From assembly GCA_951813075.1 (NCBI GenBank), contig OX638343.1:1523999-1587998 (forward strand): DNA of 64,000 bases, in the 5' to 3' direction. This document shows positions 45,323-54,304 of this stretch, piece by piece. Each line of letters opens with the position of its first letter. Position 1 is the first letter of the stretch. The position numbers and the translations under genes were made by a program. Below the pieces are notes generated by a model. It worked only from the letters and a program-made list of their open reading frames with translations. It was not told where the DNA came from and ran no database searches. The stretch comes from Arenicellales bacterium. GTDB taxonomy: Bacteria > Pseudomonadota > Gammaproteobacteria > Arenicellales > JAJDZL01.

Positions 45323-46534
45323 ATGTCTAAGAAAATCGTACTCGCTTATTCTGGCGGATTGGATACATCTGTCATCCTACGCTGGCTTCAGACAGCTCGC
45401 GGCTATGACGTCGTACCGTTTACCGCCGATATTGGTCAAAATGAAGATCTCGACGCGATCGAAAAGAAAGCGGCACAACTCGGTTGCAAGGAGATTTTCG
45501 TTGAAAACCTGACCGAAGAGTTCGTCCGCGACTACGTCTACCCGATGTTTCGCGTCAACGCGCTATACGAGGGTGAGTACCTTCTCGGCACATCCATCGC
45601 ACGCCCGCTGATAGCTGCACATCTTGTTTCAATTGCAAAACAAACTGGAGCTGATGCGATCGCGCATGGTGCAACCGGTAAGGGGAATGATCAAATCCGG
45701 TTTGAACTCGGAGCATACGCGATGATGCCCGACGTCAAGATAGTCTCACCATGGCGTGAATGGGATTTTCAGTCCAGAGAGGATCTGCTTGAGTACGCTG
45801 AACAACACGGGATCGCCGTCGACAGGCGCGCAAGTGGAAAAGCGGATTACTCGATCGACGCGAATATTCTGCATATCTCCTATGAGGGCGGAGAACTTGA
45901 AGACCCTTGGGCGGAACCATCCCCAAAAATGTGGAAGTGGACGAAAAATCTTGAAGATGCGCCTGATGAACCGCAGGATGTCGAAATCGAATTTGTGACC
46001 GGTGACGCAGTTGCCGTAAACGGTAATTCGGGCTCGCCGGCGGCAATTCTGTCGACTCTGAATGATCTGGGAGCCCAACATGGCATCGGCCGCATCGACA
46101 TTGTCGAAAACCGCTATATCGGCATGAAATCCAGGGGCTGCTACGAAACACCCGGAGGAACAATACTGATCAAAGCCCATCGAGCAATGGAATCGATCAC
46201 GATGGATAGAGAAGTCGTCCACCTGATGCATGACCTGATGCCCCGCTACGCGAAACTGGTGTACAACGGTTTGTGGTGGAGCCCCGAAAGAGTTGCACTT
46301 CAAAAAATAATCGATGAGAACCAGCGTCATGTCAATGGCAAGGTTCGCTTGCGGCTGTACAAAGGTAACGTCATTGTCACAGGAAGAAAATCCGATGCTC
46401 ATTCCATGTATGATGAAACAATTGTTTCCTTTGACGACGAAAGCGGCGCATATGATCAGTCGCATGCAGAAGGATTTATCAAACTGAATGCCTTACGCCT
46501 GCGAGTCGCTGCCGCTCGAGGCAGAAAATTTTAA
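45323..46534 (+). CDS. argG: Argininosuccinate synthase
   Basis: ArgG condenses citrulline and aspartate with ATP. The 403-residue chain begins with the PP-loop [16 protein letters not shown], followed by [34 protein letters not shown] and the citrulline/aspartate-site [12 protein letters not shown]. Length is normal for the bacterial type. With argF about 1.4 kb away and argC at 12 kb, arginine synthesis genes are dispersed rather than clustered. Confidence 0.97.
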   Translation: MSKKIVLAYSGGLDTSVILRWLQTARGYDVVPFTADIGQNEDLDAIEKKAAQLGCKEIFVENLTEEFVRDYVYPMFRVNALYEGEYLLGTSIARPLIAAHLVSIAKQTGADAIAHGATGKGNDQIRFELGAYAMMPDVKIVSPWREWDFQSREDLLEYAEQHGIAVDRRASGKADYSIDANILHISYEGGELEDPWAEPSPKMWKWTKNLEDAPDEPQDVEIEFVTGDAVAVNGNSGSPAAILSTLNDLGAQHGIGRIDIVENRYIGMKSRGCYETPGGTILIKAHRAMESITMDREVVHLMHDLMPRYAKLVYNGLWWSPERVALQKIIDENQRHVNGKVRLRLYKGNVIVTGRKSDAHSMYDETIVSFDDESGAYDQSHAEGFIKLNALRLRVAAARGRKF

Positions 46535-46558
46535 ACGTACAAACCTCGCATCGTTGTT

Positions 46559-47275
46559 GTGTCGCATTCGACCGAATTCGTTCAACAAGATACCGTTTCG
46601 GTTATCGTTCCCGTACGGAACGAACCACCGGAAATTCTCCGACAGATTAATCACTTGGTCAATCTGGAAGGCGTACTCGAAGTAATCGTTGTGGACGCAG
46701 GTGAACATCAACTGCAGGAGGAATTGTCTGATGTCTTACATCCTTCGATCACCGTGATCAGTTCTGATACTGCAGGGCGCGCCGCTCAAATGAATCTCGG
46801 TAGCTCGCACGCATCAGGCCGAATCTTGTGGTTTCTGCATGCTGATACATCGGTACCCGTTGATGCAGCAAGAATGATTTCGGAATCTGTAACCGACAGT
46901 CATCCCTGGGGACGATTCGATGTGCAATTTCGCAGTTCCGCCGCACTCATGCGGCTCGTAGCCAGAATGATGAATCTGCGATCTGCACTGACCGGCATCT
47001 GTACCGGTGACCAAGCCATTTTTGTAGATCACAGCGTATTCGTACAGGTCGGTGGCTATGCACAGATCGCCATCATGGAAGATGTCGCTTTGTCGCGAAA
47101 ATTAAAGTCGCGCGGTTCAATGGTGAGAATTCGCACACGGGTTGAAACATCAGCCCGACGATGGGAAAACTACGGTCACATTCGCACCATCACGCTGATG
47201 TGGGTGATGCGGCTGCTTTACTGGGCGGGTGTCTCGCCTACCCGACTAGCCAGACTGTACAGGCAGGCACGCTGA
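46559..47275 (+). CDS. Family 2 glycosyltransferase-like protein, rSAM/selenodomain-associated transferase 2 type
   Basis: The 238-residue GT-A protein starts VSVIVPVRNEPPEILRQI after a short leader and has DAGRAAQMN-like TAGRAAQMNLGS, the metal-binding LWFLHADTSVP and GDQAIFVDHSVF. This matches the TIGR04283 group, often named transferase 2 in radical-SAM/selenodomain or arsenosugar clusters. The start is a GTG; no better codon is present. The next gene, of the companion transferase 1 type, overlaps its stop by one base (TGATG). No radical SAM enzyme is present nearby, so the product is unknown. Confidence 0.8.
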   Translation: MSHSTEFVQQDTVSVIVPVRNEPPEILRQINHLVNLEGVLEVIVVDAGEHQLQEELSDVLHPSITVISSDTAGRAAQMNLGSSHASGRILWFLHADTSVPVDAARMISESVTDSHPWGRFDVQFRSSAALMRLVARMMNLRSALTGICTGDQAIFVDHSVFVQVGGYAQIAIMEDVALSRKLKSRGSMVRIRTRVETSARRWENYGHIRTITLMWVMRLLYWAGVSPTRLARLYRQAR

Positions 47276-47934
47276 TGGACCGACCAACCTTGGTTCTTTT
47301 CACCAAGGCTCCCCTACCCGGACACGTCAAGACTCGCTTTTTGCCGCACACAACGGCCGAAATTGCAGCTGCTATTGCATTTGAGATGATCGAGGACACG
47401 CTCTCAATGGCCAGTACCTGCTGGCCGGGACCAGTCAGATTGCTGATCAGTCCCAACAGCGACCATACGCAGCTGATCGAATTGGCAGTCAGATATAATG
47501 CAGTTGTAGGCATCCAATCTCGGGGTGATCTCGGTCAAAAAATGCAGTCCGCAATCTGCAACGGACTCGAAACTTCGACTGCTGTCGCCATAATGGGCTG
47601 TGATATTCCATCGGTCACTGCTAGTATCCTTGGATACGCGTTTGAATCTCTTTCAAATGGAGCGAATGTAATTGGACCCAGCGCAGACGGTGGTTTTTAC
47701 CTGATCGGGACACAACAGTGCGTGCCGGGCATGCTTGATAAAATCACATGGAGTACCAATACAGTTCTGCAGTCAGTCTTGTCAAATTCAACAAAACTGG
47801 GATTCAGCTTCGATGTCTTGCTTCCATGCTTGAACGATGTGGACAGTTGGCAGGATTTTAAATTCCTGGCGAGCATTGTTCCAAAATACCGCAAATTCCT
47901 CGACGTATCCGAAAAACAGCAAGATTCGGTATAA
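47275..47934 (+). CDS. DUF2064/CofC-like nucleotidyltransferase-fold protein, rSAM-associated transferase 1 type
   Basis: A 219-residue protein of the TIGR04282/DUF2064 group: LVLFTKAPLPGHVKTRF at the start, the middle QSRGDLGQKM and AIMGCDIPSV, and GPSADGGFYLIG. The fold is that of a small nucleotidyl/glycosyl transferase. The ATG at 47275 overlaps the previous stop; the frame is open upstream to 47161, but only inside the neighbour. It is always seen with the transferase 2 type in known clusters, so the two probably act in sequence on one sugar or lipid product. Confidence 0.8.
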   Translation: MDRPTLVLFTKAPLPGHVKTRFLPHTTAEIAAAIAFEMIEDTLSMASTCWPGPVRLLISPNSDHTQLIELAVRYNAVVGIQSRGDLGQKMQSAICNGLETSTAVAIMGCDIPSVTASILGYAFESLSNGANVIGPSADGGFYLIGTQQCVPGMLDKITWSTNTVLQSVLSNSTKLGFSFDVLLPCLNDVDSWQDFKFLASIVPKYRKFLDVSEKQQDSV

Positions 47935-47945
47935 GGGTCCAATAA

Positions 47946-48944
47946 GTGAGTTCGAAATTTTCTTCAATCAGGGCAACCTGGAAAAACACGAGACTGCCAA
48001 AACTCGGTCTGTCTGACTCATCGACGATCACGTCGATCATATTGAAAAACCGAATCCAAATGCTGCGAGTGTCATCTGCATGGGTCCTGGTTCTGATCCT
48101 CAAAGCGATCGGATTTCTGCCCAGACGGATCAGCCTCATGCTGGGTGTAGTCGCTGGCTGGCTGTTGATTTCTATGAACAGGAAGCGACGCAAAATTGTC
48201 CAAAAAAACCTTGAGATCTGTTTCCCGCACTGGCCTGTTGAAAAACGGCGACTCGTCGCTCGACAGCATTTCAGACACTTCGGTCAGGCAATTGTTGATT
48301 TGGGCATGATCTGGTCCGCCAGCAAAGAACGTTTGAATCGATGGGTGAATCTCACCGGACTGGATCATTGCCTGCGCGCACAAAATGATGGACACCCGGT
48401 GATTCTTATCACACCGCACGTAATTGCGGTTGATATGGCGGCTGTCATACTCTCGCAGCACATACCGCTTTGCACCATCATGAAAGACTTGCGAAATCCG
48501 GTTTTCAACGAACAAGTAATCGCCGGGCGGACACGTTTCAACCTCAAGCTTTTCAAACGTGCAGGTGGGATCGGACGTATGGTGCGAAACCTTCGACGAA
48601 ATGTCAATTGCTACTATATTCCGGACGAAGACCTGGGTTCGAAGAATTCGGTATTCGTTCCGTTCTTCGGTGTTCAAACCGCTACATTATCCACGCTTGA
48701 CCGAATGGTTCGGTTGACAGATGCTGTGGTTATGCCGACACATGCATATCTTGATCCTGTTACCGGTCAATACGACATAACGATAAAACCGCCTCTGGCT
48801 GGTTTCCCGACCGAAAACGAGCAGGTCAATGCACGACTCATGAATTCAGCATTTGAAGATGTCATCGACGCCGCGCCCGAGCAATATATGTGGACCCTTC
48901 GATGGTTCAAGACCCGACCTGACAATGTACCGCCACTATACTGA
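47946..48944 (+). CDS. LpxL/HtrB-family acyltransferase
   Basis: A membrane-associated acyltransferase of the lipid A lauroyl/myristoyl transferase family. The 332-residue protein has an N-terminal helix (about 42-60), then MNRKRRKIVQKNLEICFP, the catalytic HX4D motif as H158 and D163 (TPHVIAVDM) and the late segment APEQYMWTLRWFKTRP. The start is a GTG 11 bases after the previous stop. The N-terminal extension of about 35 residues is longer than usual. In this context it may acylate lipid A or a glycolipid made by the two upstream transferases. Confidence 0.85.
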   Translation: MSSKFSSIRATWKNTRLPKLGLSDSSTITSIILKNRIQMLRVSSAWVLVLILKAIGFLPRRISLMLGVVAGWLLISMNRKRRKIVQKNLEICFPHWPVEKRRLVARQHFRHFGQAIVDLGMIWSASKERLNRWVNLTGLDHCLRAQNDGHPVILITPHVIAVDMAAVILSQHIPLCTIMKDLRNPVFNEQVIAGRTRFNLKLFKRAGGIGRMVRNLRRNVNCYYIPDEDLGSKNSVFVPFFGVQTATLSTLDRMVRLTDAVVMPTHAYLDPVTGQYDITIKPPLAGFPTENEQVNARLMNSAFEDVIDAAPEQYMWTLRWFKTRPDNVPPLY

Positions 48945-49890
48945 ACTTCGATTGAAGCATAAAATTTTTGGTTTCCTCGGTTCGCTGTTTTGGTACTGTT
49001 CGGCCAAATTGCCGAAAAGACTGCGTTGGCACCTCGGCGGAGCATTGGGTACCGCGCTGTTTATGTTGCACCGAAATAGAAAGTCGGTCGTCATACGTAA
49101 TCTCGAGTTGTGCTTCCCTGAAGTCTCTGCGGAAAATCGCAATCGAACAGCGCTCGAGGCTTTTCGCTATGCCGGACGCGGTGTTCTCAGTTGGGGGTTC
49201 GCGCTTTTCGCCCGACAACGACGAATCCAGAAGGAAGTCGAGTGGCATGGACGTGAAACACTGAAAACCCATTTGGACACGGGCGAACCACTAATCCTGC
49301 TTTGCCCTCACTTTGTCACACCAATGCTGACGTTACGCTCAATCGGCGAACTCTCACCAGTAGTTGCAATGTATGAGCCGCCCAAGAATCCCATTTTCGA
49401 TATGGGTTATCACTGTGCACTGACCGATCAACAGAGTTCGTTCGGCTGGTTGAATTGGTTATATAAAAAACGGGGTGGCCATCAAATCACCATGTGCTCT
49501 TCAAAAGGTAGCATGCGCCCATTTTTCAATGCAATGAAAAACGGAATTCCTTTCTTCTTCCTGCCAGACCAAAATGCAAAAAATCCTAAACATACAGTAT
49601 TTGTTCCTTTTTTCGGTGTACCCGCAGCAACGTACACCTCACTGTCGAGATTCATAAAATACAAGACGCCACGAGTTTATTTGTGCTTTTCAGTCATCAA
49701 ACCCGGCGGCAGAGGTTATGAACTGCTCACAGAACTATTACCGGAAGATTTCTTCGTCGGCGATGAGACTCAAGATGCTGAGCGATTGAATGCTACAGTC
49801 GAGAAACTCATTCGAAAAGCACCGGAACAGTATTTCTGGCTGCATCGGAGGTTCAAGGCGCGCCCAGCGGGTGAACCACCGATTTATTGA
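48925..49890 (+). CDS. LpxL/HtrB-family acyltransferase paralog lacking the catalytic acid
   Basis: The 321-residue paralog of the preceding gene (RNRKSVVIRNLELCFPEV, APEQYFWLHRRFKARP) starts at 48925 and overlaps the upstream gene by 20 bases. The equivalent of the HX4(D/E) motif reads PHFVTPML: H129 is kept, but the acidic residue five positions later is Met134. It may be inactive, use another acid, or act as a partner of the first enzyme. The rest of the protein is intact with FFLPDQNAKNPKHTVFVPFFG, so it is under selection rather than decaying. Confidence 0.82.
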   Translation: MYRHYTELRLKHKIFGFLGSLFWYCSAKLPKRLRWHLGGALGTALFMLHRNRKSVVIRNLELCFPEVSAENRNRTALEAFRYAGRGVLSWGFALFARQRRIQKEVEWHGRETLKTHLDTGEPLILLCPHFVTPMLTLRSIGELSPVVAMYEPPKNPIFDMGYHCALTDQQSSFGWLNWLYKKRGGHQITMCSSKGSMRPFFNAMKNGIPFFFLPDQNAKNPKHTVFVPFFGVPAATYTSLSRFIKYKTPRVYLCFSVIKPGGRGYELLTELLPEDFFVGDETQDAERLNATVEKLIRKAPEQYFWLHRRFKARPAGEPPIY

Positions 49891-49897
49891 GAATTGA

Positions 49898-51448
49898 TCA
49901 ATCTCGCCAGTATCTCGGTGTCAGCAGAATCAGCAACGTCAGAAGTTCCAATCTACCAAGCAACATGGTAAATGCCAGCACCCACTTGGATGCAGACGAA
50001 AGTTCCGCGTAGTTCTTAGCTGCTGCACCCAACGCGGGACCCAGATTGTTGAGACAGGCGGTCACAGTCGAATAAGCCGTTACCATGTCGAGTCCGGTCG
50101 CCATCAGCACCAGTGCAAGAATCACGAAACTGACCACATATAGCACGAAAAAGCCCCATACCGCATTGATGACGCGGTCGTGTACGGGTGCCTGATTCAT
50201 TCGAATGGGAAAAACAGCATCTGGATGGATCAATTGAAGAATCTCTCGTCGACCCTGCTTGAATAACAAAATAATACGAAAGACTTTGACACCCCCAGCT
50301 GTTGATCCAGTGCAGCCGCCGATGATGCTTGCGGCTAACAACAATGCTGGTAAGAAAAGTGGCCACGAAGAAAAATCAGTGGTCGTGAATCCAGAAGTTG
50401 TAGCAATTGATACGGCTTGGAATAACCCATGTTTAATGGTGACTGATGTACTCTCGTATCGGTCGAAAGCCAAAACCAGAACTACTACGACCGTCAGGGT
50501 CGTGATCAACAGCAACCACAGATACGTCCGAAGTTCAGCATCTCTGAGATACTGCCGAAAACTTGACTGATCAGCGAATGTCGAAGTGCGGAACAGGTCT
50601 CTCTTGGAACGCCTGTCTTCGATGCGCGCACGAACTGCGCGTAATATTCGGAAAAATGAAGATCTACTCAGAACGCGAAAGTGAAGTGCGAAATTGATTC
50701 CCGATAGAATCATGAACACGATGGCGACATATAAAATAGCGTCATTCTCAAAAAACGCAAAACTCGCATCGTGAGTAGAAAATCCGCCAATAGCGATGGT
50801 CGAGAAACTGTGCGCGATGGCGTCGAAAGGTGTCATGCCCGCGAACCAATAGGCTAGTGCGCAAATCACGGTGAGACCAAGATAGATGTACCAAAGTGCC
50901 TTGGCCGTTTCCTTGATTCTCGGGGTCAGCTTGGTGTTCCTCATTGCACCGGGCATTTCAGCTCGATACAGTTGCATACCACCTATACCCAACATCGGAA
51001 TTATCGCAACCGCTAACACGATGATGCCCATACCACCCAGCCATTGCAGCTGCTGTCGATAATATAGTACTGATTTCGGAAGGTTGTCCAACCCCGTCAG
51101 CACCGTTGCGCCTGTCGTTGTCAATCCGGACATCGATTCGAAAAACGCATCTGTAAACCCGATGTGCAAGTCTTCCGAAAGCAGAAATGGCAACGTACCG
51201 GCGACCGCCAGCGAAATCCAGTATGCTGCGACGGTCAGAAACCCCTCACGCGGTCCTAGTTGCGTGGGTTTGTTGCGAACTGGAAACCAGATGACCACGC
51301 CGGCGGCGAGTATGACCGTGAATGAGACGAGAAATGCAGCAAATGAACCGTCACCGTAGTAGAAAGATATGGCAAGTGGAGGAATCAGCGATATGCTAAA
51401 CATCGCAAACAAAATGCCGACAACCTTTAGTACCGCCTCGTAGTGCAT
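49898..51448 (-). CDS. trkH: Potassium uptake protein TrkH
   Basis: The K+-translocating membrane subunit of the Trk system. The 516-residue chain has the expected helix pairs with four filter-type P-loops: GLTTTGATVLTG, STIAIGGFSTHD, SIATTSGFTTTDFSSWP and TVTACLNNLGPALG. It follows trkA at 42 bases and is the last gene of the ntrY-ntrX-trkA-trkH run. It ends eight bases from the convergent acyltransferase stop. Confidence 0.96.
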   Translation of the reverse strand: MHYEAVLKVVGILFAMFSISLIPPLAISFYYGDGSFAAFLVSFTVILAAGVVIWFPVRNKPTQLGPREGFLTVAAYWISLAVAGTLPFLLSEDLHIGFTDAFFESMSGLTTTGATVLTGLDNLPKSVLYYRQQLQWLGGMGIIVLAVAIIPMLGIGGMQLYRAEMPGAMRNTKLTPRIKETAKALWYIYLGLTVICALAYWFAGMTPFDAIAHSFSTIAIGGFSTHDASFAFFENDAILYVAIVFMILSGINFALHFRVLSRSSFFRILRAVRARIEDRRSKRDLFRTSTFADQSSFRQYLRDAELRTYLWLLLITTLTVVVVLVLAFDRYESTSVTIKHGLFQAVSIATTSGFTTTDFSSWPLFLPALLLAASIIGGCTGSTAGGVKVFRIILLFKQGRREILQLIHPDAVFPIRMNQAPVHDRVINAVWGFFVLYVVSFVILALVLMATGLDMVTAYSTVTACLNNLGPALGAAAKNYAELSSASKWVLAFTMLLGRLELLTLLILLTPRYWRD

Positions 51449-51490
51449 GAATTCTGGTGCTGGTCAATCAGTGTCGAATTGGATTTTGTT

Positions 51491-52900
51491 TTACCACAGC
51501 GGTCCAGGCTCGAACAATTTCTGCACTTGTTCAATCTGCCTTTGCTTGTCACCTTTGTCGACGATAAACAGAATCACATGATCCTCATCCTCAATCACGA
51601 TATTGCTGTGAGCGATCAGTACCTCATTCCTACGCAAGATTGCGCCGACCATTGTTCCTTCCGGCAATTTGAGTTCACCGATAGTACGCCCGACTACCTT
51701 GGAGTCCGATTCTGAACCGTGTACTACAATCTCGATCGCTTCAGCAGCTCCGCGACGTAGTGAATGGACCGCAACCATATCGCCTTTGCGTATGTCCTGT
51801 AAGAGTGCGCTGATCGTAAGAAGACTGGGCGAGATGACACTATCGATTCCAGTATTTTCAAGCAAGCCGGCATATGCTGAATTGTTGATCAGCGCCATCG
51901 TTCGCTTTGCCCCAAGCTGTTTCGCCATCATCGCAGACAGAATGTTGACTTCATCGTCGTTGGTAACAGAACAGAAAACATCTGCCGACTCAATGTTTTC
52001 TCTGAGCATCAAATCCTTGTCTGTCGCATTCCCATAAACTACGGTAATGTTTTCGACAAGCTCGTGCGATACTTCCATCGCTCGCTTGTGGTTGTACTCA
52101 ATCAGTTTGACTTTCCATTGTGCCTGCTCCATCTCGCGTGCGAGCCGCGTACCTATATTACCGGCGCCGACGAGCATCACTCGCTTTCCGAAGGATGCCT
52201 CAACCGAGCGTAACTCTGTCATTATGTTGGTTATGTGTTCGGGTGCCGCAACAAAAAATACTTCATCCTTAGGCTGTATGACTGTATCTCTTTTCGGAAT
52301 TATGGGCCTGTCTTGACGATAGATCGCGGCCACTCGGGAATCAATCATGGGCAAATGCTCGCGAAGTTCCTCAATTCGATGACCGACAAGTTTTCCGCCC
52401 TGATCGGCACGAATCGCAACCAGCTGAATTTTTCCGCCGGCAAACTCGACAATCTGAAGCGCGCCTGGCTGACTGATCAGGCGCATGATCTGACGGGTCA
52501 CCAACTGCTCCGGGCTGAAAATTGAATCGATTGGAATTTTCTTTGAGTCAGCCTCGCAACCAAACAGCTCATCCTTGCGTTTATGAAATTCCGGATTGCG
52601 TAACCGAGCTATGACTGTCGGACGACTCCCCAACATGTGAGCCAATTGACAGACTAGAATGTTTGTGTCATCGTTATCGGTAACTGCGAGCACCATATCC
52701 GCGTCAACAATATCCGCTTCGTCCAGCGTCTTGGGATCCGTTGCTGTTCCGCGAATAATCTTGATATCGAGATTCTCAAGTTTCTGACCAAGTACTGCCT
52801 CGTCCCGGTCAATGAGGGTAATATCATTTTCTTCGTAGGACAGTGTCTCTGCGACGCTTGAACCTACGGCGCCCGCACCAAATATCACGATTTTTTTCAC
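51491..52900 (-). CDS. trkA: Trk potassium system regulatory NAD-binding protein TrkA
   Basis: A peripheral cytosolic ring protein gating TrkH. The 469-residue chain has two RCK units: IFGAGAVGSSVAETL at the start and VMLVGAGNIGTRLARE in the second half (about 235), each followed by a TrkA-C domain. The ATG overlaps the ntrX stop by four bases (ATGA), so translation is likely coupled to the two-component genes. Confidence 0.96.
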   Translation of the reverse strand: MKKIVIFGAGAVGSSVAETLSYEENDITLIDRDEAVLGQKLENLDIKIIRGTATDPKTLDEADIVDADMVLAVTDNDDTNILVCQLAHMLGSRPTVIARLRNPEFHKRKDELFGCEADSKKIPIDSIFSPEQLVTRQIMRLISQPGALQIVEFAGGKIQLVAIRADQGGKLVGHRIEELREHLPMIDSRVAAIYRQDRPIIPKRDTVIQPKDEVFFVAAPEHITNIMTELRSVEASFGKRVMLVGAGNIGTRLAREMEQAQWKVKLIEYNHKRAMEVSHELVENITVVYGNATDKDLMLRENIESADVFCSVTNDDEVNILSAMMAKQLGAKRTMALINNSAYAGLLENTGIDSVISPSLLTISALLQDIRKGDMVAVHSLRRGAAEAIEIVVHGSESDSKVVGRTIGELKLPEGTMVGAILRRNEVLIAHSNIVIEDEDHVILFIVDKGDKQRQIEQVQKLFEPGPLW

Positions 52901-54267
52901 GAGGAACCGTCCGGATTGTTTTTGGTGCTTCCGAGTCCTGGGCCCAATTCAATTCCATGTTCCCTCAACTTCCGAAACAGGCTTGTCCGATGAAGCCCCG
53001 TCATCTCCGCGAGGTCCGAATAACTATTGAACCGTTTCAGATTGCGCAGCAGGTAGGCGCGTTCAAAATGAGCTCTCGCTTCTCTTAATGGTAACGAGTA
53101 GAAAAATTCATCACCACTATCAGACAAATTTTGTTGTAGTGGAACGGCCCGCGCGACCAACAATGGCTTGACATCAATGTCCGACACAGTTTCATTGCCA
53201 CCACCCGCAAGAACCTGCCGCAGGACACTGATCAATTCCGGTAGATTTCCTCCCCACGAGTGGTTGCGCATGCAGTTCAGCGCCGCAGTAGAAAACTGTT
53301 TGTAGCGGAGATTTTCCGACTGATTCAGAAAATCGGTGAAATATCCGACCAACTCCGGGATATCCTCCGTGTATTCGCGCAACGCCGGAACGTGTACCGT
53401 TATTTCTGCAATTCGATTCAGAATCTCAGGTCTGAATCGACCACTTTCGACGGCAGTGTCGATGGTATCGCAAACTGTTGCGATGATTCGCGGTGCATCT
53501 GCAGCGGAGCTTTCCCCCGACATCGCAGATAATGCACTAACGACACCCAGAAGTATATTCTGACGATGCCCTCCATAGGTATGAATATCTGGAATCAATA
53601 TCGTCCCGTTCTTCGCTTCTGCTATCAAGTCGGAGACTTCGGGGTTCTCATCATCTATCTGCAGCCAGTCAAGCTCAATAAAGGGGACTTCTTCGTCATA
53701 ATTTTTATCGTGAATCATTCGTGCAACGGTACGTTTCCCACTTCCGATCGGTCCGACAACCAGAACATTTGCATTAGTAGAGGCTACAACCTCAATTTGC
53801 TGACGCAACGATTGCATGCGCTTGCTGGTTCCGACCAGATGCAGATCGACCCTGTCATTAGCAACAGGTTTTTTCTTGTCAGATTTCACACTACCGGACT
53901 TGACCGCATTACGCAGCGTGATCTCAAGCCGGCCAGCCGATACGGGCTTTTCCAGATAGTCGTATGCTCCCAACCGAACAGACTCGACGGCTACTTGGGC
54001 AGAACCATGTGCAGACATCATAACCACAGGCGTGTCGAAACCACTTTGCTGTCCCCACTCTTTCAATAGCGTTATCCCGTCTTTCCCAGGCAGCCAGATA
54101 TCAAGCAAGATTGCGTCAAATCGGTTTAATCTTACAGCCGAACTTGCTGCGAACGCATCATGCACAGTCGTTACAGCGTAGCCGTAATCCTCGAGAATAT
54201 CTGCGACCAGCTCGCGAATGTCGAGCTCGTCATCGACGACCAGAATGTGGGCTCTACCTGCTATCAT
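52897..54267 (-). CDS. ntrX: NtrX-family response regulator with degenerate sigma-54 AAA+ domain
   Basis: The 456-residue protein has a receiver domain (acidic pocket VVDDE, phosphoacceptor D56 in ILLDIWLPG, KP at the end), an AAA+ region and a C-terminal Fis-type helix-turn-helix (DLAEMTGLHRTSLFRKLREH). The Walker A is GPIGSGKRT, but the GAFTGA loop needed to engage sigma-54 is absent, and the Walker B DE pair is replaced (TILIPDIH). It may therefore bind DNA without activating sigma-54 polymerase. It lies 37 bases after ntrY and overlaps trkA, which suggests a link to ion or envelope control. Confidence 0.88.
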   Translation of the reverse strand: MIAGRAHILVVDDELDIRELVADILEDYGYAVTTVHDAFAASSAVRLNRFDAILLDIWLPGKDGITLLKEWGQQSGFDTPVVMMSAHGSAQVAVESVRLGAYDYLEKPVSAGRLEITLRNAVKSGSVKSDKKKPVANDRVDLHLVGTSKRMQSLRQQIEVVASTNANVLVVGPIGSGKRTVARMIHDKNYDEEVPFIELDWLQIDDENPEVSDLIAEAKNGTILIPDIHTYGGHRQNILLGVVSALSAMSGESSAADAPRIIATVCDTIDTAVESGRFRPEILNRIAEITVHVPALREYTEDIPELVGYFTDFLNQSENLRYKQFSTAALNCMRNHSWGGNLPELISVLRQVLAGGGNETVSDIDVKPLLVARAVPLQQNLSDSGDEFFYSLPLREARAHFERAYLLRNLKRFNSYSDLAEMTGLHRTSLFRKLREHGIELGPGLGSTKNNPDGSS

Positions 54268-54304
54268 AATTGAGCACTATACGGTAAATAACCATTGAAA
54301 AGGT

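Noticed and set aside
45746..46465. 239-codon minus-strand open frame opposite argG
   Set aside because: It lies entirely inside argG on the other strand, has no family features and reflects the codon bias of argG.
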